A stretch of DNA of 64,000 nucleotides. It comes from Cycas panzhihuaensis (lineage: Eukaryota; Cycadophyta). Positions within the stretch are counted from its first letter, which is position 1; every line of letters begins with the position of its first letter. Position numbers and translations under genes: made by a program. Of this stretch, positions 36,091 to 47,750 are shown in pieces. The stretch lies in the NCBI GenBank assembly GCA_023213395.1, contig CM041465.1:204235741-204299740 (forward strand), in the 5' to 3' direction. The notes under the pieces are model-generated. The model did no database searches and was not told where the DNA came from. It saw only the letters and a program-made list of their open reading frames with translations.

Positions 36091-36351
36091 ACCCACATTG
36101 GAAAGATTACCCATATTAGGGTAATAACCCATATCGTAGGAGATAGTGTGGCAACACTATATCAGCCATTTATCAATGTTAGGTAATGATAAACCTTGAG
36201 AGGTGTGCCTAAATTCTCTTAGTCTTATCTATTTATTGAGAGGGTGTAAAGACACCAGTGTTCATCAATATCACCATCCTCAGAGATTATTTATTATGCC
36301 CTCATGCATTTCATTTCTATTTTCTGTTCTATTTATCTTATGATTCCATCA
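36091..36351 (+). repeat. 3' LTR of copia B, 5' edge missing
   Basis: Aligns with 29245-29513 and ends CCATCA. The first 20 or so bases of the LTR (TGTTAGAAATGC...) and the polypurine tract are absent: coding sequence runs directly into LTR sequence at about 36090. A small deletion removed the junction. Confidence 0.75.
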
Positions 36352-36356
36352 TATTA

Positions 36357-38483
36357 ATGTTTTATAAAGTGTAGTAGCCACACAAGATGGTGGTGGACTC
36401 TCGCAATTGGTATGACTCAAATAATGAGTAAAATATGACTAATTAATATTGTAACATATAATATAAAGTCTCAATATTATAAAAGAATCATTAGCATTAA
36501 ATAAATCATGCTTTTAACATTTTATGAATGGTAATAATTGCATCACTCCCATGAAGACTAGTAACCATATTAAGAGTGGTGCCTTCTCAATTTTGATACA
36601 ACTATCATATAAAGATTTAATTGATGGTGATACAACTAATAAACTTATATAGTATTATTTAAAGTTGATGAACAACCATATAAGCCACTAAATATTGTGT
36701 GTGAACTATGTAAGAAGCACAAGCTACCATCCCAAAGTCGTGAAGTGGTTGAAGTATAAGTAGTATCCAAAGCTATTTAGAAGTAATACACAAGTGGTAA
36801 TGCATAGTGGACTAATGTGAAGTATGGACATAGAGTTGTATAGTATTAATAATGAGCCATCTAAAGTATCTAAACCATCATGGAGCTCAAGTAGAAATGT
36901 AAAGTATTAGAGATAATTAGAGTGTCATATAAGTTTGTGGAGCAACATGAATAATAATATGAAGTATCCTAAAAAGAATAAAGCTTATAGAAGTTCATAG
37001 TCATTAAATGTTGACATGGACCCATTTGAAATGGTTGAAGAATTATATAGTATTGAGTGCATTTATCTTTTAGAGCATCAATTGTAAAGGCTTCTTGAGG
37101 CTTCTTGAAGGCCATATAAGACTTGAAACTTGTAAAGAATTACTTAAAGGCTATGTGAGTCATTGTAATCTTTGTAAGAGGTGTTTAAAGCCCATGTGAG
37201 GTGTTCAGAGGTAACATAAGCTATGTAGACAAGAAAATCTATGTAAAGGTTGTGCCTAAAGCATATGAAACTATGTATGAAGGATGGAGGCCATATACAA
37301 GACATAAAGATCTTGTTTGAAATAATTAAAGATGATTAAGAAGCTAATTGAAGCTATTCTAAGCCACAAGAGAAGATGTAAATAAAATGGAAGAGCTTAG
37401 TGAAGTAGAGCAAAGTGTGTGGGACACATGTGAACATGTGGGCCATATAAGAAGTTTTATGGTGCGAGTAGCTAAAAGAAACTTTAGGGGTATTTTTTGA
37501 ATAATAAAAATACTAGTGATATAATTCAGAGAAGTGTGAATCATACGTGAGATTTTATTTAGTACAAGAACCTCTAGGAAGCTAATCGTAGAGGTTACAC
37601 CTATATGTTTTGAAGTAAGGAGTCATATTTACCCATTCAAAACATGTAAAACCCTTCCCAATGAAGTGGAGGTAGTTCAAAAAGGTTTATCAATCATCTA
37701 AAGTCTTTATAAGATGCATTGATGCATGTATAGGTCAAGTTAAAACTTATGATGCTTTAGAAGTTATATGTGAAACATTTGGTTAGTGAAGCTACGTGTG
37801 GGTTATATGAATGCTAAGGAAGTATTAAGGACATAATGAGATTTATGAAATCTCTAAGAGCTACTCAAGTAAACTTAAGCTAAACTAAAATTTTGATTCA
37901 CTTGCATTGAATTGTTTAAAGTTAGGTACTCTATGCATGTTTATTCAAACATATATTCACTTATTAAGTGAAGAATTATGTTATTATAGAAAATGTTATA
38001 GACTTTTAGGCTATATTAAAGTTATGTTGTGGTATAGAAGACTACATAGGATATGTTAAAATCACAAAGGGCTATGTTAAAGGCTTTTGAAGCACTATAT
38101 TATTATTTAGATCATAGGGGAGGCCATGGTATTACATAATCTATGAATGAAGCCTATATATTAAAAAAAAAAAAAAAAACACTTAAAAAGTTAGAAGTTG
38201 ATGTGGAACCAATATGGAGTGGGTTCAATGCAAAAGGAACCATTAAAAAGAGAAAATTAATCATATTCAAAGGTGTAAAGATCTTTGCAAGTGTGTAAAA
38301 TGTGGAGAAGCCAAATAATGGTGTCTTTAAGGACTTAGAAACCATCTCAGTTTAGATTCAACAAAATTATCTTTAAGGTGGGTTGTGCCAAATGTAGACA
38401 TGATATCAAAGATAATTCCTATATTCACCCATGATACTAAAATTGATAGGAATCTATAATCCCACTCTCAAATTAAGGGGGAA
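36357..38483 (+). other. Interior of the LARD-like element, right part
   Basis: No gene seen in 2.1 kb. Loosely repetitive, with many short phrases such as GGCTTCTTGAGGCTTCTTGA at about 37089. A run of 17 A lies at 38163-38179. The last bases, AATTAAGGGGGAA (38471-38483), form the polypurine tract before the 3' LTR. Confidence 0.6.
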
Positions 38484-38944
38484 TATTAGTGAACTCAATT
38501 GAGGCTAACCTCATGTTAGATTAATGACTCGTGGATTACCTAGGAAATATGAAGAGATACAAGGATCAAGGATCAAGGATTTGATGGTACATGACAAAGA
38601 GTCACGGGATGTGATGAAAGGTCATAAGAGATGGAGAAGAGTTACAATTATTAGCTAGACATACCTATTAGGGTATTATAAATATACACTCCATATTGGT
38701 TGTCGAATATCAGATAGGAACATATGATGTATCAATTCCTAACAAGCCTAACTACTAATGTCAAGAGATCCTAACTAGTCATGAGACTAAGTTGTGTTTA
38801 ATATAGTCAAGTTATCTTGAGTTCAACTATGGGTTTTATCTTCTAAAGGTTTCCCAATTAATACCTGTGTACTATTCTCTGAATACTTATTGTGCGTGAT
38901 CAAGATCTCATAGTTAAGAAAATATGTATGTTTATTTTTTCACA
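38484..38944 (+). repeat. 3' LTR of the LARD-like element
   Basis: Starts TATTAGTGAACTC (TG changed to TA) and ends TTTTCACA; 461 bp; matches 27857-28325. Confidence 0.9.
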
Positions 38945-39310
38945 TAAGTTACTATACTAGAATTCCTACTATTTATCTAAACTAAGTTTCTTTAGTTTAC
39001 CTTTTAAAATCCAGGTATTTTCCTATTTTTATAGCCCAAGTTGTGTTTAATATGATCAAGTTATCTTGAGTTCGACCATAGGTTTTTCCTATAAGGATTT
39101 ATTATATAAATATCTATGTATAATTCTATGAATGCTTGTTGTGTATGATCAAGATCATGTATATAAAAATACATACATACATATATATATATAAAGAAAG
39201 AGAGAGAGAGAGAGAGAATCTTTACACAAGTTACTATATTAGAATTCTTATCATTTGTCCAAACTAAGTTTCTTTAATTCACCTTCTAAAATCTAGGTAT
39301 TATCCTTTTG
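38787..39310. repeat. Tandem duplication of the LTR end and its flank, period about 249 bp
   Basis: Copy 1 (38787-39035) starts inside the 3' LTR and runs into flanking DNA; copy 2 (39036 to about 39310) repeats both. Copy 2 carries an added TA/GA microsatellite. It keeps CAAGT after the LTR end (39227-39231), identical to the left target duplication, where copy 1 has TAAGT. Confidence 0.8.
39170..39219. repeat. TA/GA microsatellite
   Basis: CATACATACATATATATATA followed by AAAG and a GA run of about 20 bases. Confidence 0.9.
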
Positions 39311-39499
39311 TTGTAACCCTTTCTTTTAGAGAAAATACCTATCATAATCACCTTGCCTTGTGTGAACTATTTTCCTAACTAGTACTTGCTCAATCTCTTT
39401 CCTCTTCTTCCTTACTATTTGCTATCTCTAATTCACCTCTTTTTCCTTTTCTTCTACCTCGTCATCTCTTTCATAAAAAACATACAAATTAAAAACATT

Positions 39500-40560
39500 A
39501 AAAATATATGAAATATCAAGATTATAAGGTATATTCATCTCATAAGCATTGATATTAATTTTCTTCACAATCCTATAGGGACCTATCTTCTTATATTTTA
39601 ACTTATTATATGTACCTTAAAAAATTTTGTCCTTCCTTAAGTATAATACCATCACCATTTTCTCTTTTATAAATACATAGTTTTTCCTATTTAGATTTTC
39701 CACTACCTTATATTTATCATTGTTGTCTTGTAATTTTCTCCTCACCTCACTATGTACCTATTGCATGTATTTTGTAAAGTCTTCTATATAATCACTTATC
39801 TTGTCACGAATGGGTAATTATGCAAAATCTAATACTCTATTCAAATTTTTATAATACATAATATGATATGGTGACTTGTAAATCTATTTACAAAGTTGTT
39901 ATAGGAAAATTTAGTGTGTGTTAATGCTAAGTCTTGTTACTTTGAGTTCTCTCCAATAACACAGCTAATAGGTTTCCTAAACTCCCATTTACTAACTCTG
40001 TCTACCCATTAGTTTATGGATGGTAGGCACTACTAAATTAGAGCTTTGTCAATAATTTCTTTCATGATATTCTCTAGAAATGACTTAAAATTTTGGTAAT
40101 TTTATATGAAGTGATATCCTTTGATACCCCATGTAACTTAACAATTTCCTTAAAATATAAATTTATTATTCTTGTTACATCACTAATCTTTCTACATGTA
40201 ATAAAACAAGTTAGTTTTTAAAACCTATATATAGTAACAAATATAGAGTCATTACCTCATTAGGTGTTTGGTAATTGTAATACAAGATTCATGCTCAAAT
40301 TTGTCCATGTTCCCTATGGCATGAGCAATGATATATGTAGTTTAGTATTCTATGTCCCTTAGCTACTTAACAAATCTTGCAATTTGCCACATATTTTACC
40401 ATATCCTGCTTTATCATTGGCTAAAAGCACTTCTCATTTACCAAAGCTATGATCTTATTCCTACAAAAGTTTCCTCTAAGTCCTTCGCTATATAATTCTC
40501 TCATAATATTATCCCTCATAGACCTAACTAGAATGCATAATTATTTTCCTTTGAACAAGT
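39500..40560 (-). pseudogene. Minus-strand gypsy integrase
   Basis: The conserved stretch KLHGVSKDITS, then FSSAYHPQTNG, a stop, TELVNGSLGNLL near 39950-40150 is the integrase core around the catalytic Glu, which is kept here (T-E); the preceding Gln is a stop. Downstream, YKKIGPYRIVKKININAYEM and NLDISYIFNV (about 39525-39610) are the C-terminal domain typical of plant gypsy integrases. Nothing is open for long. Confidence 0.8.
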
Positions 40561-40899
40561 ATCCATCTTGCCTGAAGTAGCCATCATACTTGAACTCATT
40601 TGCATTAATTAAGGGATTCTTTCAATGTTCAAGAGCTTTACTAAAATCTAGATTAATATTATATAAAACCTTTAAAGCATCAAATACAACCACTTCGCTC
40701 ACTATAATGGTTAATGGTGCTACCCTTTTGCTCAATGCATAAAAAACTTGATTTTGTTTTCTTAATTTCTACTTTAAGATGAAAGTAAATCCCTACAAAT
40801 ATGACACCTACTTTGTATGCCTAGGATTTAATTAATTTATTTTTTTCATATTTACATACCTTAATACCTAATGGAATGTAAACAAGATAAACTCCTTAG

Positions 40900-42100
40900 A
40901 AATAAGTAATGCATCTAATAGCTCAATACTTATACAATAATATAAAACTCTACATCATAAATAGAATACCTCTTTCTTACCTCATTCAACATTTCGTTGC
41001 TATATACTATTAGCCCCCCTTCTTAACTTAATATGACTCTAATAGCCACATGTGAAACATCACAATCAACCTTAAATACTTTTTAAAAATCTAGTAGTGC
41101 CAATATAGGTGCCTTTGCCATATTTTACTTCATCAACTTGAAACTCTACTTTGCTACCTTGGTCCATACAAACTCCTTTCCCTTTGTACGATATTTCAAA
41201 GAAGCAATGATGCCACTAAATTTTCTAATAAGCTTCTTATAAAATATAGCCAAGCCATAGAAACTCCTTACCTCTATTATATTATTAGGTATAGGCCATT
41301 CAATAATGGCTCTAATCTTCTCCTCATCCATATGTAATCTATCCTGAGATGTTACAAATTCTAAAAATGCTAAATTACTTAGTATAAACTTTTATTTTTT
41401 CAAGTTTACATGTAACTTCTATACCATTAATATATTTAACACCATCCTCAATTATATTAAATCCTTCTTCTTAATTTTACTGAAGACCAAAATATTGTTA
41501 AAATATACAACCCCGAACTTGCTAATATATAGTCACATAATGATATTTATTAGTCTCATGAATGTTCACAAGGCATTTGACATTCTAAATACCATGACTA
41601 GCCACTTAAATAACCCATATCTAGTTTTAAGTGTCATATTCCATTTATTGCCTTCTTAAATTTGACTATAGCAGTAACTATTTCATAGGTTGATTTTGGT
41701 GAAATAATTTATACCTACCAAAATATCTAACATATCATCCATTTAAGGGATTAGGAACCTATACCTAATTTCAATTTTATTGATCACCCTATAATCAATA
41801 TGCATCCTCTAAGAGCCATCTTTCTTTGGAGTAATGTGTATAGAGTCTTACATGGACCTATGCTCTCTCTCACCATACTTTTTTATATTAACTCACCCAC
41901 CTGTCCATTCAATTATGCATTCTTTGATGGGCTTAAGTTATATATGGATTGATTTGGTACTGTAGATCCTATAATCAAATCAATCTCATGTTAGATGCCC
42001 TTCATAGATGACCACCCATCAAATAATGCATCCAACATCATATCTATATACTCTATTAGTATGATTGCTACCTCATATGGTACTTATACTCCTTCTTTGT
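40900..42100 (-). pseudogene. Minus-strand gypsy reverse transcriptase and RNase H start
   Basis: An open piece at 41146-41331 reads EEKIRAIIEWPIPNNIIEVR then SFYGLAIFYKKLIRKFSGI and KEFVW, the RT-RNase H connection conserved in Ty3/gypsy elements. To its right (upstream in the gene) 41400-42000 gives decayed RT boxes, including a region equivalent to the R-I-D-D...D-L-R-S-G-Y-H-Q segment at about 41700-41800. The Y-V-D-D box is not cleanly readable. Confidence 0.78.
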
Positions 42101-42899
42101 TGACCTTTCTTGCCACCAAGGCATAATATATATTAGCAAATTTTCTTTTTTAAGAATTCCTTTCTTATCAATATAGTATTTGTTTGTCTTTCTTCCTTCA
42201 CATGTGGTAACATGACCTTTACACCATTCTTCCATAAGGTGTAAGTATTCTTTCTCCTATCATGATAACCATTCCTATCATACTGCCATGGGCTCCTTGA
42301 TAACACATAGTATATATTTATTATAAGAATATTTCACTACACATCATTGTCATATGTATGCCCATAGCAAATTTCACTAAACATCTCCTAACCACTGCCA
42401 CCTCACTCCGTTTCTTCACCTAATAAATTCTATAAGGAGTTGAATGCCTTTTATAATGTAATCCTAACGTTTTTACCATCTCAATAGAAACCATATTTTT
42501 ATAACTTTCAATATTAATAACAACTTTACAAATATTATCTCTCAAGGTATATCTCATTCAAAAAATATTATTGCATAGCCATGAATCATCATTTGCATTT
42601 GTTTTTCCTTTTTCCTACACTTGACCTTACCTAAGATTAATTAGGATTCTCCTTAATATGAAATTCTTCCTGATGTCTATTACAACTTTTGTAAGTTATT
42701 GTTTAGCTTAAGCCAAGCTCAATTTTGATTATTGCCCTTAGTTTCTAGGTTGATCATAATACTAAGGACATTTATATGACTTATGACCTTATTCATTACA
42801 TATAAAGTTGATAATAGGCCTCCATGGTATATTACCTCCTCTACTAAAGCCTCTACCCCTCTATGATCCTTAGAAACCTCTACTTCTTGGCTAGTTTTG

Positions 42900-43565
42900 G
42901 AACCCCTCTACTCTCATCTCCTTAGTGATACACCTTGCCTCTCCATCTAATTGGATGATTTCCCACGAGAGTAGTTAAAACCACCCATGCCTTTGAATGG
43001 GGTTAATAGACCATTTCTTACCATAGATGATTTTTTAGTAGGATTTCTATTTTATTTCTCATTGGCCTTTAATGTAAGCTAATAAGAATCTTCAATACTA
43101 TTCATTCTAAGCATGCTAATTTTATTCTAGATGGAAAGCTTTAGGCCATTTACATACTTGGCAATTATGTGCTCTTTTATTTTTTCATGCTTTACCCTCA
43201 TAGATAGATTATAAAATTTATCTGTATAGTATTAGACACTCATCTCTCTCTATCTCAAGTTTTAAAATTTTCTACATAAGGTTTGAGAGTATCCCACTAA
43301 AAGGAATTTCCCCTTGAGCTTCTTTATTATGTTACTACAAGTTCTAACCTTATCCTTCTTGTTTTTTTCCCTCTCCTTTTGTAAGTGATCCTACCATATC
43401 ATTGAATGACCTTTCAATTTGGTGCATGTAGGTTTGGATTTCTTTTCTTTTATTATTTCTTTCTATTCAAATATTTTTTCTATATTGTTTAACCAATCAA
43501 CTAACTCTTTAGCCTTTAAGCTATCTCTATACTCTAATACATCATGTTTCACTCCTTAGAAGTGA
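42900..43565 (-). pseudogene. Minus-strand gypsy gag
   Basis: Phrases in order on the minus strand: ELVDWLNNIEKIF, then W-W-D-x-L-Q, VQYYTDKFYNLSMR, IAKYVNGLKLSIQNKISM, MNSIEDSYQLTLKANEKQ, the known capsid pattern of plant gypsy elements (W-W-x-x-L, V-x-E-Y-T-x-E-F, R-Y-x-x-G-L-x-x-x-I). Stops and changes throughout. Confidence 0.78.
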
Positions 43566-44528
43566 AATGGTTCAATTAGTGAGATATAGAACTATGAAAT
43601 AAAATAAAAAAGGTAATATCAAGTGGACTCAAGCATGGGAATTTTTCTTAAATAACACAAAAATGAAGGTTCTTAATAAGCTATTAGGTCTAAGAAGATA
43701 TATTTAGGGGTCTCATGGCTTAATGCAGATTAGTAAGTTCCAAAGATCACTGGATAAATATAGATGAGGCTTCATGCAGACTCATGGGGATAAGCACCCA
43801 TGAATATGATAAGTACTCTATAATGATGATAAGCATGCTCAAAATCAGTATGTTGCTAAGGTTATTAGGTCACTTATATATAAATGCATTTAATGCTTTA
43901 ATATATAAACTTCAATGCTTTAATCCAAACATAATCAACAACTTCAAGATATCATAGATATATTATCAAACACACTTAAGACTTTAATGCTTTAATCCAC
44001 TTAACTTCAATACTTTATTTTGATCAACATCAAGATGATAGATATTTTAATAATATCATAAACACTTTTATCTAAATAATATGATCATAGACTAAGATCT
44101 AGATAAATATGCACCTACGTAATTATAGATATTGGTCCCTTATAATCAAATAATATGACTTTGCCTATAAAAATAATATCACATATATGCATATAGATCA
44201 TATACGTGATCTGAAAAATAAATATTCACCTAAGAAAAAGATGTGAATGATCAGTAAACAAATGCATGAACCTTTAAGAGAGATGTTAACTTTATTCAAA
44301 CACAAACACAAGTGGTAATTTGTATTGCTTGAGACTCGGGAACAATGAGATTTAATACTGGTCTAAAACACAATTACTGTTGAGAAGATCATAAACATAA
44401 AGATTCAGAGATCAATGATATAAGTTTGTAATATGATAATGAAATACAAGTAAGATCAAAGGGGTAGTTCTAAAGGAAGTAGAATCAGGAATATAAACCC
44501 CACCTTAAACTTCTTATATAATATAATG

Positions 44529-44543
44529 TGGCTCTAGTATCAA
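44529..44543 (-). other. Primer-binding site of the minus-strand gypsy element
   Basis: The minus strand reads TGATACTAGAGCCAC directly after the LTR end, close to TGGTATCAGAGCCAC (initiator-Met tRNA type). Confidence 0.65.
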
Positions 44544-44544
44544 T

Positions 44545-45204
44545 TGTTAGTGCCTAAGGATACCCATGTTTAAATACTAAGAAGACAATAGAGAAAGGAA
44601 GAAGTAAATAGCAATAGGTTTAATAGAGGTGTGGTCTTTATAAATAGTTAGATCAATAACCCTATAGAATAGATATGTGAGACTACAGGGGTCTCAACAC
44701 ACACCTCAAAATCAACTTGCATATGTAAAAAGAATTGAGATTAGGTATAAGATCAATATAGATATTTTATGGTTTAAGTGAAGAGTTTTGGATTATAGTA
44801 GTGGAAAGAGACTAAAGGAGTTGTGTTGGATTTTTTTATATGAATCCTTCATAATGGTTGATCTATATTGATTTATTATTTAAGCTTTAGTTGGGATCTA
44901 TAAGGTTTCTCTTATAAAACCTATTATCTATGATGGATTCTATAATCCTTTTAGACTAAGGGATATTTTACTTTATTGGGTTCTAATCTCTTTGTTAATT
45001 CCTTTTAAGTTTCCACGTGGAGTTATTGAACCCATTCTTTTGGAGGTATTCTATAGTTTTCATTTCCTATGGGGATAGTATTGTGAGTTGAAGGGGTCAT
45101 GGGCCCCTATAGAATTAAATAATAATGCATGATGGTGAGGATTTAAATGTTTGGGGTCTTGCTAAGTCCAAACTAGAGAAAAAAAAAACTAAAGGACTAG
45201 ATTA
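44545..45204 (-). repeat. Left edge of the 5' LTR of the minus-strand gypsy element
   Basis: On the plus strand an LTR-like edge TGTTAGTGCC starts at 44545, next to the primer site. The far end is not determined; 45204 is where the next repeat begins. No coding sequence seen. Confidence 0.5.
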
Positions 45205-46825
45205 ATTTGTTTACCCAAATTTAGGCCTCTTGTCCTCAATTAGATATGATTCTTCTCTATTTCATTAGATCTGCATAAGATACTTGTCATTTGTCTTATG
45301 TTATATCTGATGACTTGCATTTTCTTATCATTTCACTTTATATTATATTTTGACTAAGCATTTGCTTACTTTTTCCTTTGCATATCACATGCTCTACTTA
45401 CTAATGATGGAAATGGGATTTATTCTTCTATAACACCCATGTTATAAAGGAATAACTTTGTAGGTTAAGTTAACACCTATGACAGTCACACTAATATATT
45501 TATTCTATGGCAATATCTCTTTACTTTATCTTACATTATCTTTTAGCTCCTTTAAATGAACATATTGAGTTGACACGAGTTTGTACTCCTTTGAATTAAC
45601 TTATATCAATTAAATATATGTTAATTACCTATCTATGTTAGCTATTATATGAGTTAAATATGAGTTAACAACCTTTCGAGTAATTTGTTTGGGTCAATAT
45701 GAGTATGTTTTATCGATTTTCATCCACATTATACCTCTTTTTACCTCTTTAGCCTTGAGTTTAAATGCAGTTGATTATTCTATATAGTCTATTTTGTAGA
45801 TCTCCTTGAGTACATATGAAATAAGTGGTCATAGGATAAAAACAAATACTATATGAGGATGTTATACCGATATTAAGTTTTCATCCTCTCCTATTGGCCA
45901 TTTTTATGACTCTTAAGACTATCTTTATAACTAAAAAAGCCCTTAAAAATACCATAGATCTTTCTCATTGGTCTTTAAAATCAACTTCATGATGAATTTA
46001 GAGATTTGTTCTTCTCCTCGCATCCTCTTTATTCCACCATAAATGTCTTTCGCAATCTTTCCTTTTAGTAATCTTCACAAGTTTTAGTTACTTGTCTATG
46101 CTTAAGCAAGGCCCTTAACATATACCCTACTTGCTTATGCTTGAGTAAGGTGCTCTTTATATGTAATTTTGATTATCATTTATGGATTCACCGTTGTCTT
46201 CCAATGGTAGTTTAATCACTTCTCCCTCTTATAATTATTTCTTTGGTTTGATTATTTATCTCTTATATTATTTCTTTTTTGTTCATAGTTCATTATTGCT
46301 TGCTTATCACATTAGAAGATCTATTAAGTGTTTGTCTACTTGCACTCATACATAACCCTATCCCTATCTTGAGACAATCCTCTTTCATCCTCAAACAAGC
46401 TCTCTTTTAAGATTTCTCATATTAATAATTAATGGGTATTTAGTAATATGTTCCTTTATGATATTATTTAGTAGGAAGAAGATTAAGAAGGAACCTCACA
46501 CATATATGCACATTAATAAGGGCTCATTATAAAGTAGTAATCTAGGTAATAACTACTCATATGCCTTGTTTGATTTACTTTTGGGTAAAAGAAGAAACAT
46601 GTTAATTTATTTTAGGGAAATATATAAAGTAAATTTATGTGATAAAAGAATCCTAAAAATCCTTACTAAGAGACAATTTATTATATACATACGAATACCT
46701 TTCATCACATATGAGGATAATGTTCCTCATAGGAGTGAATTTTATTCCTCTCTTTTAAGATAAATCTTAGTTGTAGATATTATACTAGATTCGACGAATG
46801 AAGCCCCCTTCTTAAGAAATTATTT
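45205..46825. repeat. 1.5-kb direct repeat, copy 1
   Basis: Matches 51565-53090 over most of its length, for example around AACACCCATGTTATAAAGG at 45444 and 51785. No coding sequence seen. The nature is unknown; LTRs of one element, or two copies of one old LTR, are possible. A 65-codon ORF at 46566-46763 is not conserved in copy 2. Confidence 0.7.
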
Positions 46826-47065
46826 TGATGATTGTAATAGGGATTCACTTACTCCTTTGTTGTTTCTTTTACCCTAGTTTCACCTCTTGAAACATGCCAT
46901 TTTAAACAAAAAAAAAAAAAAAAAAAAAAACCTCGCATAGAATGGTAAAAAAATTAAAAATTGAAACACTCACAATGCAATGTAAAAAAATAGCATGGTT
47001 TATATACATTGGGAACTTTATTTGAGAGTGCCATATGTATCTCTACTAGGATTTTTCAACCAAGA
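46826..47065. other. Short AT-rich spacer with poly-A run
   Basis: A run of 23 A lies at 46908-46930. No gene. Confidence 0.6.
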
Positions 47066-47750
47066 CAGTCTATAATATTTTAAAACATGGTCAAAACTAT
47101 ATCATGTAACCATTCAAATCAAAGGTCTTTAAATAAGGATTCTAACAGTTTAAATAAAAGTTAATTCCAACATCTGTATCAAAAGTTATGACTGTTTAAA
47201 GTTTTCAGCCTATTAATTTTTGGAGAATTTTTGACTGACTTCTAGTCTTAATTTTAAGCAGGTTTATCCCCCTTTTCTAGACGATTTCTATTACTATATT
47301 TTAGTTGCCTATTTAAGGAGGATTTATAGCCTCATTTTGGCATCAATGGAGTAGTTTTGGACTTCCATATTTTTGGCCCTTTTGGGGAGCATTGTGGAGG
47401 GACCATATTTTTGGCCCACAATGCTCTAAAAAAGGGCCAAAAATATGGTAGTCAAAAACTTCTGTATTGATGCCAAAATGAGGCCAAAAATCCTCCTTAG
47501 ATAGGCAACCAAAAGATAGTAATAGAAGTAAACCAAAAAAGGGGGATAAACCTACCCAAAACTAAGACTGGAAATCAGCTAGAAGTTCTTCAAAAGTTAG
47601 TAGACTAAAAACTTTAAAGGTCATAACTTTTGATATAGATGTCAAAATTAACTTTCATCTAAACTATTGGAATCCTCGTTCAGAGGCCTTTGATTTAAAT
47701 GGATATACGGTATAGTTTTGACCATATTTTAGAATGTTACATGGCCCCTA
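47066..47750. repeat. Long inverted repeat (fold-back), arms about 330 bp, spacer about 16 bp
   Basis: The left arm (about 47066-47397) pairs with the right arm (about 47414-47750) over its full length at about 80-85 percent by eye. Long perfect blocks occur, such as CCATATTTTTGGCCCTTTT near 47364 and its complement at 47429-47447. The spacer, AGGGACCATATTTTTGG, itself repeats part of the arm. No ORF. It could be a fold-back element, or two LTR fragments in opposite orientation. Clear target duplications are not seen. Confidence 0.85.

Larger units (their letters stand above)
29225..36351 (+). mobile_element. Ty1/copia retrotransposon (copia B), nested in the LARD-like element
   Basis: About 7.1 kb. 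LTR copies lie at 29225-29513 and about 36091-36351. Target duplication TATTG (29220-29224) against TATTA (36352-36356), one transition apart. A primer site like TTTGGTATCAGAGCAG follows the 5' LTR at 29514-29529 with several changes. Interior: a 2.4-kb leader with an antisense PPR fragment, then gag, protease, integrase, RT and RNase H in copia order. It is related to copia A over gag and pol but not clearly over the LTR. Many stops; not autonomous. Confidence 0.88.
27857..38944 (+). mobile_element. Non-coding LTR retrotransposon (LARD-like) holding copia B
   Basis: LTRs 27857-28325 (469 bp) and 38484-38944 (461 bp) match by eye at about 80 percent or better. A tRNA-iMet primer site follows the 5' LTR and a polypurine tract precedes the 3' LTR. 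Target duplication: CAAGT at 27852-27856 and TAAGT at 38945-38949, where a duplicated flank at 39227-39231 preserves CAAGT. Without the nested copia B (29225-36351) the element is about 4.0 kb with about 3.0 kb of interior that shows no gag or pol. It would depend on another element's proteins. Class name is inference; a deletion derivative of a coding element is also possible. Confidence 0.85.
39311..44544 (-). mobile_element. Ty3/gypsy retrotransposon on the minus strand, interior
   Basis: Read right to left: primer site, leader, gag, decayed protease, RT, RNase H, integrase. The gag and integrase phrases are those of plant gypsy elements of the chromovirus/IFG-like kind. Stops are dense. 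The right LTR starts at 44545; the left LTR was not found. The LARD-like element adjoins its integrase end, so part of this element may continue left of 27852, but I could not show it. Confidence 0.8.
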
